From Mytilus galloprovincialis (taxonomy: Eukaryota > Mollusca > Bivalvia > Mytilida > Mytilidae): a stretch of 64,000 nt of DNA. The stretch covers positions 99,405,743 through 99,469,742 of the forward strand of contig NC_134839.1 of the NCBI RefSeq assembly GCF_965363235.1. Reading direction: 5' to 3'. Shown here piece after piece: positions 31,313 through 42,200 of the stretch; positions within the stretch are counted from its first letter, which is position 1; each line of letters opens with the position of its first letter. The notes beneath the pieces were generated by a model that had not been told where the DNA came from, did not search any database, and was given only the letters and a program-made list of their open reading frames with translations. Both the position numbers and the translations under genes were made by a program.

Positions 31313-32809
31313 TTACTTCCGTCTATATATAAAATCCTTGCGCTGACAAACCTGTCCACCCATATTGATTTTCTTTAAGAAGCGGCTTTTCCTGAATATG
31401 TTTTCTATTTCCTCCTTTTGATCCAACATTTCATTCCCTGAACAACTGATGCTCCTCAAGTCAGGACAAAACGTAACCAGCTGCTCTAGACTTGATTCAT
31501 TCATGTCCGAATTTAGAAATTCTATTTTTTTCACATGACTATGTTTTTCAATGAGAGAACGTCGTTTTTCTACGAAACATAATAACTGTTGGTTTTTTAT
31601 CAAGTTCAGCTTTTCAAGATTTTCACATCTATTGATTGACACAAATCGTAAATGTCGATGATTTAGTAGCAAATGTTCTATGGTGGTAACGTCAAAGTCT
31701 AGTCCAATTATATCTATATGAAACAGACATTTACTGTATTCTGATACAGCTAATAGACCATCATTGGAAAAACATTCGCTTTGTATTTCAAGAAACTTCA
31801 AATCAGTACAGTGTTCAACTAGATTTCTTATACCGGTATCATCCAATTTTGGACAGTTGACCATACATAAATGTTTTAATTGACTACACCCTGACCCAAG
31901 AGCTTTCAGGGTTTCAGGATACAACTGAATACCACTACCAACTGCTGGAATATTATAAATTTGTAAATTTTCTAGTCTTGTGCAGTGTTCCGCGATATAT
32001 TTTACTCCAACGTCGGAAAGTTTGGGACAAAACAAAATGTGTAATGTTTTAAGATTTTTTGCTGTTGAAGCAATATTGTTAATTCCATCGTCGTCTACAT
32101 TTGTACTTGTAAGGTCAATTGATGTCAAATGACAGGGATTGATTAAACCATCAAAAGACTGACTGTCAATCCCTGTGCAATTACTTAAAACTAAATCATT
32201 CAGCTGTGTAGCATGTCGTAATGTCTTGCATATTGTCTGGTTTTGTACATCTGACGACTGTATAGATAAACTTCTTAAATCTCTTTGCTTTGAAATGAAC
32301 TGATCTAAACACTGATTTAATATTGTTTCATTTGCCCCTTTGGATATAGATATGTCAAAGTCTCGGAACTGAACCCTGTTGAAAACTGTTATACACCCGA
32401 CAAAGTCTGCGGAACGAAATATTCGCAGTCTGATTGATGTTAATTTCGGATATGAATTGACTATATTTAGACAGACATCTCTCTCGTTACCAGGAAGGTA
32501 ATTGATAATTTGAAGATTTGCAATATTTGGAAGATCGTAATTAATACCGTTGCTGAACAACTTCATAAGATGGTCACTTTTAATCAACAGGTTTTGAACA
32601 AATTGTCCGATGCGGGAAAAATGTTGAAAGCATAGATCAAAATCCTCATCACTGAATTTGATTAAATTAAGAATTATCCACAAATCACTACACAGCGCAA
32701 CTCCATTCCAATAGCTACAAACTTGACTTGTATTCCTTAATAAATCAAGTTTGGTTAAGCATGAAAATATATTCGTTAACACTTCTGGTGGAAGGTGGTT
32801 AACATTCAT
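31313..32809 (-). CDS. F-box and leucine-rich-repeat protein
   Basis: A 498-codon uninterrupted ORF. Residues about 4-45 form an F-box (NHLPPEVLTNIFSCLTKLDL, then CSYWNGVALCSDLW). The rest holds leucine-rich repeats of the cysteine-containing type found in FBXL proteins: LNDLVLSNCTGID, LTSIDLTSTNVDDDGINNI, LKTLHILFCPKLSDVGVKYI and LKHLCMVNCPKLDDTGIRNL. FBXL proteins are substrate receptors of SCF ubiquitin ligases, the F-box binding Skp1 and the repeats the target. The ORF could start 23 codons earlier, but the intervening TTTTTTTCTTCATCTTGCAG is a textbook 3' splice site ending at 32832, so translation more likely begins at MNVNHLPPEV in the second exon, after a 5' UTR intron. Target unknown. 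Confidence 0.9.
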   Translation of the reverse strand: MNVNHLPPEVLTNIFSCLTKLDLLRNTSQVCSYWNGVALCSDLWIILNLIKFSDEDFDLCFQHFSRIGQFVQNLLIKSDHLMKLFSNGINYDLPNIANLQIINYLPGNERDVCLNIVNSYPKLTSIRLRIFRSADFVGCITVFNRVQFRDFDISISKGANETILNQCLDQFISKQRDLRSLSIQSSDVQNQTICKTLRHATQLNDLVLSNCTGIDSQSFDGLINPCHLTSIDLTSTNVDDDGINNIASTAKNLKTLHILFCPKLSDVGVKYIAEHCTRLENLQIYNIPAVGSGIQLYPETLKALGSGCSQLKHLCMVNCPKLDDTGIRNLVEHCTDLKFLEIQSECFSNDGLLAVSEYSKCLFHIDIIGLDFDVTTIEHLLLNHRHLRFVSINRCENLEKLNLIKNQQLLCFVEKRRSLIEKHSHVKKIEFLNSDMNESSLEQLVTFCPDLRSISCSGNEMLDQKEEIENIFRKSRFLKKINMGGQVCQRKDFIYRRK

Positions 32810-33985
32810 GATATCAAAAGCAATGACCAAACTGCAAGATGAAGAAAAAAACATGTTATTCCTTTGCTTTTTACTCATCTGACGATGTACTTAACTTCAG
32901 AATTGCACAAAATGATGGTCAATCTAATTTTAGTGAATAGACCTCAAAAGTAGAATATGTTTCAAATTAGCCCATTTCTTTACTCAAATACATACAAAAG
33001 AACGGGCTATGGTGTGGAATGGTTGCCAATATGACAACAGCTTATGCTTTATAGTTTTTTATACGCCCGTTTACGGGATTGTTTTCGTTTTTTTTTATAT
33101 CAATTTTAGATTTTACGTTTCCGAGTTATCATGGTTATTAGATAAAAGCGGGAGGTTTGGCATGCCACAAAACCAGGTTCCACCAATTCTTTTTATTTAT
33201 TTATTAAAATGTCCTGTACCAAGTCAGCAAAAATGTCCATTGTTATAATAGTTCGTTTCTGTGTGTGTTACATTTTAATGTTGTGTTTCTGTTGTGTCGT
33301 AGCTCTCTTCTTGTATTTGATGTGTTTCCTTCAGTTTTGGTTTGTAACCCGGATTTGTTTTTTTCTAAATCGATTTATGAATTTCGAACAGCAGTGTACT
33401 ACTGTTGCCTTTATTTATTCATTAAAAAGGGGAATTTTCAAGTTTTCGGGTAATAAGTCAAAAATTCTTTCAGCAGTTTTCATGAAGCTTTGGTGAATTG
33501 TTAATTTCTATTGAGGTATCCTCCCTTTGGATTTTTATAAATTTTAGGTTGTATGTTTCCGAGTTATGGGATTTTATTAATAAAAAGGGGTGATTTTCCG
33601 GTATTCAGACAATAACTTTATAAGTCAAAAATGCTTTGAGCAGTTGTCATGAAACTTTGGTGAATTTTTTTATATATATTGATTAAGATAACCTCCCTTT
33701 AGTTTTTCATGAATTTCTGATATGACATTGAGAAGTTATTTAATTTTGTTCTTTGAAAACGCGACGGGCGTATCATGCGTTCATGGCTCAGCTGTTTATT
33801 CTCATTGTCGAAGGCCGAATTGTAACACCTATGTTTTGCCTTTATCTGCATTTGAACTCTGATGGATATTTGTCTCATTGACAACCATACTACTAAATCT
33901 TTTTTCTGAGAGTATATTGATATCGATATGGTCATTGCGCCTAACAGTACCTAAATATGTATGAAGCCGTTTTCTATTATGCCCA
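32810..33985. other. upstream of the F-box gene: repeats and AT-rich DNA
   Basis: The promoter and first non-coding exon of the F-box gene should lie here but are not identifiable. Contains copy 4 of the CCCGGATTTG family (33330-33418), decayed relatives of its flank up to 33740 and a minus-strand fragment of the GCCAATGAGACAACT family (33848-33905). Confidence 0.55.
33330..33418 (+). repeat. CCCGGATTTG repeat family, copy 4
   Basis: GTAACCCGGATTTGTTTTTT, AATCGATTTATGAATTTCGA, then CTACTGTTGCCTTTATTTAT; closest to the copy at 10435. Confidence 0.75.
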
Positions 33986-34144
33986 TAGGCGGATCCAGGG
34001 GGGCCTGGGCCCCCCCTTTCATGGGAAAAATTTGATTGATTATATAGGGAATCATTGAAGCATGACTGGAGCGCCCCCTCCCCCTTTCCACTTTAGGTCA
34101 GTCAGCGGGCCCCCCTTAGGAAAAGTTCTGGATCCGCCACTGAT
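33986..34144. mobile_element. short element bounded by GGCGGATCC and GGATCCGCC
   Basis: A roughly 160-bp element with G/C-rich inverted ends (GGCGGATCCAGGGGGG and CTGGATCCGCC). The inside includes ATGACTGGAG and TAGGTCAGTCAG. A second copy in opposite orientation lies at 57109-57262, and a fragment at 47645-47692. It is of a kind widespread in invertebrates, probably a MITE or short SINE-like repeat. Confidence 0.7.
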
Positions 34145-34710
34145 GCCTTTATCGTATAAAGGTACATATCTGAATGTGCTCAGATATGTATGCTTTACAA
34201 AAATCTGGAGAGATTTAGTACATAAATACTTTATGTTCGTTTGAACACAGTGAATTTAGAACATAATCTTTGTTTCTGAGAGTATATTGACTTTTGATTT
34301 TCTTCCCAGATAATTTTAAAATGAAATTCTGCCTGTTTTGTGTAAAATAGACTATAGTACTTACTGTTTATATGGAGGTATAACTTCAATATGAAACTAT
34401 CGATCACGAATGCGTTCGTATCACATCACGGTATATTAATGGTGATATGTGTACATTACATTTTCAATAAATACACACGGTATTTAAATATTGTTTTGAA
34501 TTGTGTATATTTAATGCATGTAAACAGGTTGTGTACACGTATTATTCGTTCTTTAATCAATAAAAAAAATGTCATTTTTATATTCTTTAGGATAATTGGT
34601 GGACTTTATCTAACAAATTTCACCCGATTTGTTGACAGAAATATTTTTATTTGGCCAAACTGTATTTATTGGGAAATCATTGTACTAACAGGACCTCAGT
34701 ACAATGAGGA

Positions 34711-35132
34711 GGGGGGATAGGACCTTTATCGGGACTCCAGGATCGGGTGTTTTTAAGCTCGGGATTTCGGGATTGACCCTTTCGGGATCCGGTAATTATT
34801 TTCTTCGGATTTCGGGACGTCGGGATTTACATTATTTAAATTCGGGATTTCGGGATTTCGTGTTTTTAAGCCCGGGATTTCGGGATCAGGACCCCTCCTA
34901 TCCCCCTCAATAAGGGGGGATAGGACCTTTGTCGGGACTCCGATTCGGTTGTTTTTAAGCTCGGGATTTCGGGATTGAACCTTTCGGGATCCGAGAATTC
35001 TTTTTTCGAATTTCTTGATGTCTGGATTTAAAATTTATTCAAATTGGGGACCTCGGGATATCGTGTTTTTGAGCCTGGGATTTCGTGTTTTTACCCTCCG
35101 ATTTCGGGAGTAGAACCCCTCCTATCCCCCCT
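34711..35132. mobile_element. two adjacent copies of a 200-bp MITE
   Basis: Copy 1 (34711-34906) and copy 2 (34914-35132) each run from GGGGGGATAGGAC to CCTCCTATCCCCC, an inverted terminal repeat of about 12 bp. The interior is a string of TCGGGATTTCGGGAT-like words. They are separated by seven bases and differ at many positions, so the pair is not very recent. Confidence 0.75.
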
Positions 35133-37179
35133 ATAATGACATGTTACAACTACAGATCTGAAGAGATAGTGTTATTGGGGTTTTTTTTTCTCACCGCGCA
35201 GATTTTTGTCCCTCAAATTTTCCTTTTCAAAGCCCTTTTCATTCCCTTTTAGCTTGAGCTTTTAGTAGCATATAGTAGGCGTGGGGAAATTCATGTAAAT
35301 GAACTAAAATGTATCCGCTCTATAGAATATTTTCATAAATTTTCAGCGAGCAAAAAAGCGGTTATGTTCATTTCTGTTTTCATGCACGTCGTGCCACTTG
35401 TTGTCCATGTCCTCGAACTAATTATAAGACCCAGCGAATTAGCAATTGATATAAATATTGATAGATTAGTATATTTATGTCAAATAAAACAATTATCAAA
35501 TTCGTTTATTGTGTTTACGTGTGTGTTTAAATTGTAAAATTCTAGCCGAATATGGGAAGCAAGAATGCCCAGAGAACCACCAACATTCGGCAGGAAAACT
35601 CCATCACAACTTCAGTGATGACGGACTAGTGATACTGTAGATGGACCAACAAGACAACTTAATCACCAAGACCCCCTTTATGTGGACGATAGTGTCGATA
35701 TTCTATTCAACATGGTTTCTAACAACCTAAATATGCTTAATATGATCGAAAAATTATAAGACAAAAACAAATCACATTAAATAATATTTAATAATATAAC
35801 GCTCGTTTCCACGAGGCATTGCTTTTAATATCTTCATTCCTTTCGGACGAGACTGAGTATCCATATATACTTCCCCTCCAAATTAACCATCTTCCCTATA
35901 TCATGGGTTCTACTATATGATAGAACTACTCCATGGCACCATATATGACCAAAGATATTGATATTATCATATATTATGATCTTTCCTGTCTAAATTAAAG
36001 CAATTTCTCATAGCCAAACTGTTCATCAAATTCTTTAGAAACGGTAATCTTTAATTCAGATTTTGGACATCGTAATATAAAGTTTAAGACTGCAGTATAA
36101 TGGTTAAAGAAAGACAATTCAATTTCGACAGTCGTCGCATTGTCGTTTCCCCGCGGTCCAGATTTGCACAGCAATACAGATTTTAAACTAATCTTTGGTT
36201 TATTTATTCTTTATATTCAGGATTTATTAAATATCAAACTTTAAATTATTTGAAGATTCGATATTATTATCCAGCCATCTGTATTTAAAGACTAGCGGTA
36301 GCGGTAAGGTCTTAAATATGTTTGGACATTCTAGTTTTTATATATAAGAAGATGTGGTATGAGGGCCAATGAGACAACTTGGGTGTTTTTTTATTGTTAT
36401 ACTATGCACCCGTAAATACATGTGCTTTTTCTTTTCTTTTTTTGTTTGTTTTCATAAATCAATAACTATAATTTCTTACGAAAACTATATTACTTTGGAC
36501 CGAAAGTGTTTAACACTTCTTGTCTTTATTTACATACGACCAATGTAATCTAATCGATCCTTTTATTAAGCATAATGATTTATTCAGCAATTCAGTAGAG
36601 TTGTGAAATCTCTGCAGTTTGAATACTACTGTCATTATTTGTGTTTTTTTGTTTTAGTAATAAAAACACGAAAATATGATTGCTAAACACTTATGGTCCT
36701 TCATCCTGTCGATACATACAATTTAGAACTGCCCAGAATCATGTTTTTTGTGGGTTCTTTTTTATTTTTTTTTACAGCGAATGGCCTTGAGTCATTCCGG
36801 TGTTATGTTGCCGCAGATATTTCTACCCAGTTGACCTTGTTTTATTTACGTATATCGTATAATTACGCGGATATCGTCGAGTGCAAAAAGAAAAAAAAAC
36901 GTTTTTTTCCTAGACTCTTGTTATATAAAATTTCGTTATAAAATATCGATAACAAATCATGAGTACCGAAAATTTGTGTTAACGCATGCGGAAAAATATC
37001 TCGAGAACATTTGCAACAAGAGCGGTAACATATGAATGAATATTTAAATCCAGTCCAGCATGCACTTGTACTGCACTATCATCAGAATAGAAGTGTTGTG
37101 CTCTTACAAAATCTGTCCATGCGAATGGTATAAGCATTCACATACACATTCAACCTTGATCCATTTTGTACGTTCAGAA
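35133..37179. other. intergenic, no gene found
   Basis: AT-rich. Only a 44-base fragment of the GCCAATGAGACAACT family (36343-36386) is recognised. The ORF at 36693-36941 shows no recognisable domain. Confidence 0.5.
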
Positions 37180-37862
37180 GCCTGTAGTTCAGTGTTTGTC
37201 GTTTGTTTCTGTCTATCATATATGTTTTTGTTTATCGTTTTTATCACAGATAAGCCATTGATCTATTTGTTTTGTTTAAAATGCTTTACGTTTGGACCTT
37301 TCACAAATATAGATATAGTTCCTTTTGATGTTTTGAGTTTTGCTCATTGATGAAGGTAATAGTTCTTTTAGTTGTTTAAAGGCCCCAGTTACACTGTCAC
37401 GTTTCAAGAGCTACGTTTTACTACGTTTTGAAAGCGTAGCGAAACGGGAATATACGTAACGAAACGTATCGAAACGTAGTGATCCTTTGTTCAAAACGGG
37501 ACCTGCCCCGTATGATTTGAAAATTCAACAACAAACGCAGCGAAAATTGAAACAAAGTAGAAACCTAGTAAATACGTAACAAAGCCTATCGGAACGTAAC
37601 AAAACGTGCTTACTACGTATCGAAACGTATCAATGCGTGGTGGAAACGTGGGTCTACACGTTCTTATACGTAGCAAAACATGATAAGAACGTAACACAAA
37701 CCTAGTACGCCCTAGTAATTTTTATTCAAAACGTAGTTAAAACGTAGCATTTTAAAACGTAGTAAAACGTGACAGTGTGACTGGGGCTTTACACCTCGTT
37801 ATTTGGTCTCTTGTGATTAGTTGTCTCCATTGGCAATCGTATCGCATCTCCTTATTTTTTCA
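37180..37862 (-). repeat. GCCAATGAGACAACT repeat split by a MITE
   Basis: The left part (GTAGTTCAGTGTTTGTCGTT, 37183 onward) and right part (AGTTGTCTCCATTGGCAATC, 37819-37838) are the two ends of one inverted copy of the mussel repeat. The MITE at 37377-37791 sits between them. Confidence 0.55.
37377..37791. mobile_element. 415-bp MITE with ACGTA-rich interior
   Basis: Left end AAAGGCCCCAGTTACACTGTCACGTTT (shown by AGTTACACTGTCACG) and right end ACGTGACAGTGTGACTGGGG are inverted complements over about 22 bp. The interior consists of many CGTAGYRAAACG and AACGTA words on both strands, which makes it self-complementary at several scales. No transposase. Confidence 0.8.
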
Positions 37863-38042
37863 TACTCATAGAATGATAACCAACGTACATAATTTTCAAT
37901 TTGAGTGACTGATTAAGAGTGAAATTTCCGAAAAGTACACGGGATACGTACTTGAAAACATATATATTAGAATAGTTTAAACACAATTAGTTAGGTGATT
38001 TAAACCCTAAAATTGATACTATAAGAGTAGTTTTCTACAGAC

Positions 38043-38328
38043 ATAAAAGCAAAATGCCTTAAGTGTGTAGGTAAAGGTTATAATTTTGGCTAGATTGCTT
38101 GTTAGCTGAATCGTGAATTCATTATTAGGTAAAAATATACTTCCCTCCTGTAAGAGTTTACTAGTTGTACAGACAGATAGATTGGTTATTTGTCGGACTA
38201 GTCTACTCTTAACGCAGGGTAGTACACCTAACCTAATAATGACTTCGCGGTTGAGCTAACAAGCAAACTAACCAAAGATAGTACCTTTACCTACACACTC
38301 AATGCATTTTGCTGTAATAGGCTTTTTT
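38043..38328. mobile_element. fold-back element with about 110-bp arms
   Basis: The left arm AGCAAAATGCCTTAAGTGTG, continuing through GTAGGTAAAGG and TTGCTTGTTAGCT, returns as the inverted complement at the right (ending CTCAATGCATTTTGCTGTAA). The arms are about 85 % alike by eye, separated by a short middle. Probably a non-autonomous DNA transposon. Confidence 0.8.
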
Positions 38329-38330
38329 AG

Positions 38331-38984
38331 TTTACGTTATAACTCGTAAATATAAACAAAATAGGTATGCATATGTAGTTAAATGATACAAGTTTTAAAA
38401 AAATGAAATCATAGACATTGTGTCAAGTCTGTGATCTTGAAAATCATAATTTAAAAAATTGAAATGATGCATGAAATAATAAATCATCAATATAGTCTAA
38501 GTCAGAGCATTTGAAGTCAGAAAACTTATAAATACAGGTATCGAAGAAGGGTGTTTGACTTCAGTGTCTAGGAGGTCGTGGAATTCAAAAAACTTGTCAA
38601 ATTAAATACTTTTCAAAATAGTTACTTGCTGTTCCTCCGCTAATCAGACGCTAAATATCAGTTAAAATTTAGAAAACGCAAGTCAAGTTGTGATACGCCA
38701 AATGAATAAACTGCACTGGATAGAGATGTTAAATACATCTCATGTTTGCATCCTTTTTTTTAATTTCTTTACATATTTTTCAGTCCGACATCGTTTAGAC
38801 GCCTCGTTTCAAGAATCTTTCAAATATTTACAGCATTCGACATACATGTATGTACTCACAGCAGTTGTCAAAATTTTGCATTTTGATAACATTTTGGTGA
38901 GAAAATATTTGTCCTTGTGCAGAAATGGACCAATATACATGTACAGATAAAAAAAAGTTTAGGTGTAATAGTATATAAAAACTA
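38331..38984. other. spacer downstream of the dynein-domain gene
   Basis: AT-rich; the plus-strand ORF at 38690-38950 has no recognised feature. Confidence 0.45.
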
Positions 38985-38990
38985 TTTATT
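38985..38990 (-). terminator. polyadenylation signal of the dynein-domain gene
   Basis: AATAAA on the minus strand directly follows the TAA stop (38994-38992) by one base. Confidence 0.5.
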
Positions 38991-38991
38991 G

Positions 38992-39237
38992 TTATAAATA
39001 TTTCCAGATATGTCCAAATGTTGATACCGAATACCGAGAAAACTTATCACTTTTGTTTTGTTTTTCTGTTGTCTTTTTCTCTGTCTGTGATGAAGTTTTC
39101 AAATGTTTATCATATTGATCCATTGCAATAACCCATCTACACAATGATCCTGCTGCTCTTGAAATGCTCATCATTCTTTCAATGGTGAAATCTGGATCAC
39201 TGGTGTAAGTTTTACGAATTCTAGTCATTATATTTGG
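38992..39237 (-). CDS. dynein-domain gene, exon 3
   Basis: Acceptor TACTTTATTTCAG; starts PNIMTRIRKTYTSDPDFTIE in phase 0 and ends in TAA. It contains the helix RAAGSLCRWVIAMDQYDKHL that in dynein leads into the return strand of the coiled coil; that strand is not present, and a polar tail takes its place. Confidence 0.8.
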   Translation of the reverse strand, partial: PNIMTRIRKTYTSDPDFTIERMMSISRAAGSLCRWVIAMDQYDKHLKTSSQTEKKTTEKQNKSDKFSRYSVSTFGHIWKYL

Positions 39238-42200
39238 CTGAAATAAAGTATTACAAAATCAAAGAAAAGTTTGCTGTCTTATTGCAATATAGCATTATCT
39301 TATTTTATTTAAACAAGTAACAGAAATATTAAATGTTAATCACATACATGTAAGTTAAGCATGTGTATTGTCATGTGATATTTTGGTACTGCTCCTTTTA
39401 ACAGTAAATTTCAATTTCCCTTGGAATCACAACGGGATGAATTTTAATTCTTTCAATCTTGGTCAAAATCCATATAATTTATGTTGTAACAAAATATTGA
39501 CATATTTGAAACATGTAATTGAATTGCAAGGCTTAAAATGGCTTTAGATAGATATAGGAAGATGTGGTGTGAGTGCCAATGAGACAACTCTCCATCCAAA
39601 TAACAATTTATGAAAGTAAACCATTATAGGTCAATGTACGGTCTTCAACACGGAGCCTTGGCTCACACCGAACAAAAAGCTATAAAGGGCCCCAAAACTA
39701 CTAGTGTAAAACCATTCAAACGGGAAAATCAACGGTCTAATCTATATAAAAAAACGAGAAACGAGAAACACGTATAAATTACACAAACAATCGACAACTA
39801 CTGTATATCAGATTCCTGACTTAAAACAGGTGCAAACATTTGCAGCGGGATTAAACGTTTTTCTCCCTTTTTCTGAAACAATAGCATAACATCACAACAT
39901 AGAAAACCACACGATAAAATATCAATTGGAAGGCTTAACTCAATCAAAAAAACGTAAATTAACACACTATGAACGAATAAAATTAAACTGTATTCAGATT
40001 GTTCTCTGCAGAACTATACGAAACTTGTTTTGATACACCAAATGTGTTTTCCCCACCAGCCCAAAGCACAGTATACCATTTATGTTTTAAAGAAATTACT
40101 AAATTGTTGACTAAAACTTTAAACGTGTAAGTATGGTATCCTCATCAGAAACTTAGTGATATAAATGCAATTCCAATTGCTTTTATTTGATTATAGGGGA
40201 TACAATGCTATGGTAAAGTCGTAGACTTTATATCCTTTATGATTTCCAGTCGATTTTGAATTGATCCTTGATCTAGCTTCAAATTTATATGACCTTGTTT
40301 TTTTCGTCTAGCCCCTAATTGTATATATACATGCGTGTGTTTCATTAGTTGAATAAAACCATTAAGCCATGTCTCTAAATCGCACAGAGTCTTAAAAAGT
40401 TTTAAATAAATACAGAACAAAAAAAGCATTGATATGTAACAAATGACAACAATTGAGTACGTGGTCATCTGAATAGGAAGGAAGAAAACTATCTTTGTTA
40501 TCACTTCCCCTCGTCATTTCAGTTTTGATCAGCCAAACCACTTACAAGCTGGTTTATCCTTTCATTTTTTGTTTTACTTTTTTTTTGCTGTCTAACCTTA
40601 ATGGTTAGAATATATGATACATAAAATTCGTTGTAAGAAACGTATGGTTCATTCAAAAATTATTTGGCTGACAATCTTTGTAAATCTTTGTCGTTTGTTC
40701 CCCATTGGTCGAGATATGTATAGATACGTTTTAATCCGTATTCCTAGTGTTGTCTTTTGCTAGTAAGCTTACCCGTATGTTCCGTATTTCTAGTGTTGTC
40801 TTTTGATAGTAAGCTTAGTTACCCGTATGTTCCGTATTTTTAGTGTTGTCTTTTGCTAGTAAGCTTATCCGTGTGTTCCGTATTTCTAGTGTTGTCTTTT
40901 GCTAGTAAGCTTATCCGTATGTTCCGTATTCCTAGTGTTGTCTTTGCTAGTAAGCTTAGTTACCCGTATGTTCCGTATTCCTAGTGTTGTCTTTTGCTAG
41001 TAAGCTTACCCGTATGTTCCGTATTCCTAGTTTTGTCTTTTGCTAGAATGCTTACCCGTATGTTCCGAATTCCTAGTGTTGTCTTTTGCTAGAAAGCTTA
41101 CCCGTATGTTCCGTATTTCTAGTGTTGTCTTTTGCTAGTAAGCTTACCCGTATGTTCCGTATTCCTAGTGTTGTCTTTGCTAGTAAGCTTAGTTACCCGT
41201 ATGTTCCGTATTCCTAGTGTTGTCTTTGCTAGTAAGCTTACCCGTATGTTCCGTATTTCTAGTGTTGTCTTTTGCTAGTAAGCTTACCCGTATGTTCCGT
41301 ATTCCTAGTGTTGTCTTTTGCTATAAAGCTTACCCGTATGTTCCGTATTTCTAGTGTTGTCTTTTGTTAGTAAGCTTACCCGTATGTTGTCTTTGTCTAC
41401 GTTTTTAAGTCTTTGTAGAAAAGAGTTTGGGTCACTGAGTTGTTTCTGTGAATCTGTCCAAGAGGAACACTTGCTATTTCCTAGAAGTAGACACACTGCT
41501 TGCATTACCCTAATAACACCACTCGGAGGAGCTGATAGACTTTTCAACTCGTTCAAGTCTGCTCTTTTAATCTAAAATACATTGAATTGGTATATCAGTA
41601 AAAAGTTGCGTGCACTTATTTTGGCGAGGTGTATTTCTTTTAAATTGATGCTGGTGTATGAACATGTGAGGCTATCTAAATTATTTTTATGAAACATAGT
41701 TTATTTACAAATGTAGATGTTTGTTTATGACAGAATACTCCACGTTGATATTTGCGTTAATATCTTGATAATACACATTCATTTTCCAAATGATTGCTTC
41801 TGTTAAGAAGTTATACATCTAATATAAAAAAAAGATGTGGTATGATTGCCAATGAGACAACTATCCAAAAAAGACCAACATGACACAGACATTAACAACT
41901 ATAGGTCACCGTGTGGCCTTCAACAATGAGCAAAGCCCATACCGCATAGTCATCTATAAAAGGCCCCGATAAGACAATGTAAAACAATTCAAACGAGAAA
42001 ACTACCGGCCTTATTTATGTAAAATAATGAACGAAAAACAAATATGTAACACATAAACAAACGACAACCACTGAATTACAGGCTCCTGACTTGGGACAGG
42101 TACATACATAAATAATAAGTACTGTTGTATATGAATGTTTTAGTAACTTCAGCATATGTACAAATAAACTCATCATAGCATATGTGCAAACTACAATCTC

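Larger units (their letters stand above)
39238..41379 (-). other. intron 2 of the dynein-domain gene
   Basis: Contains a copy of the GCCAATGAGACAACT family (39549-39860), an unrecognised minus-strand ORF (40208-40504) and the 46-bp tandem repeat adjoining exon 2 (40736-41379). Confidence 0.7.

Noticed and set aside
40208-40504. 98-codon minus-strand ORF with a hydrophobic start
   Set aside because: No partner exon or known domain; it sits in the intron of the dynein-domain gene and looks like chance or repeat.
40736-41379. CRISPR or coding repeat
   Set aside because: A 46-bp tandem repeat without spacers; it is explained as amplification of an intron border.
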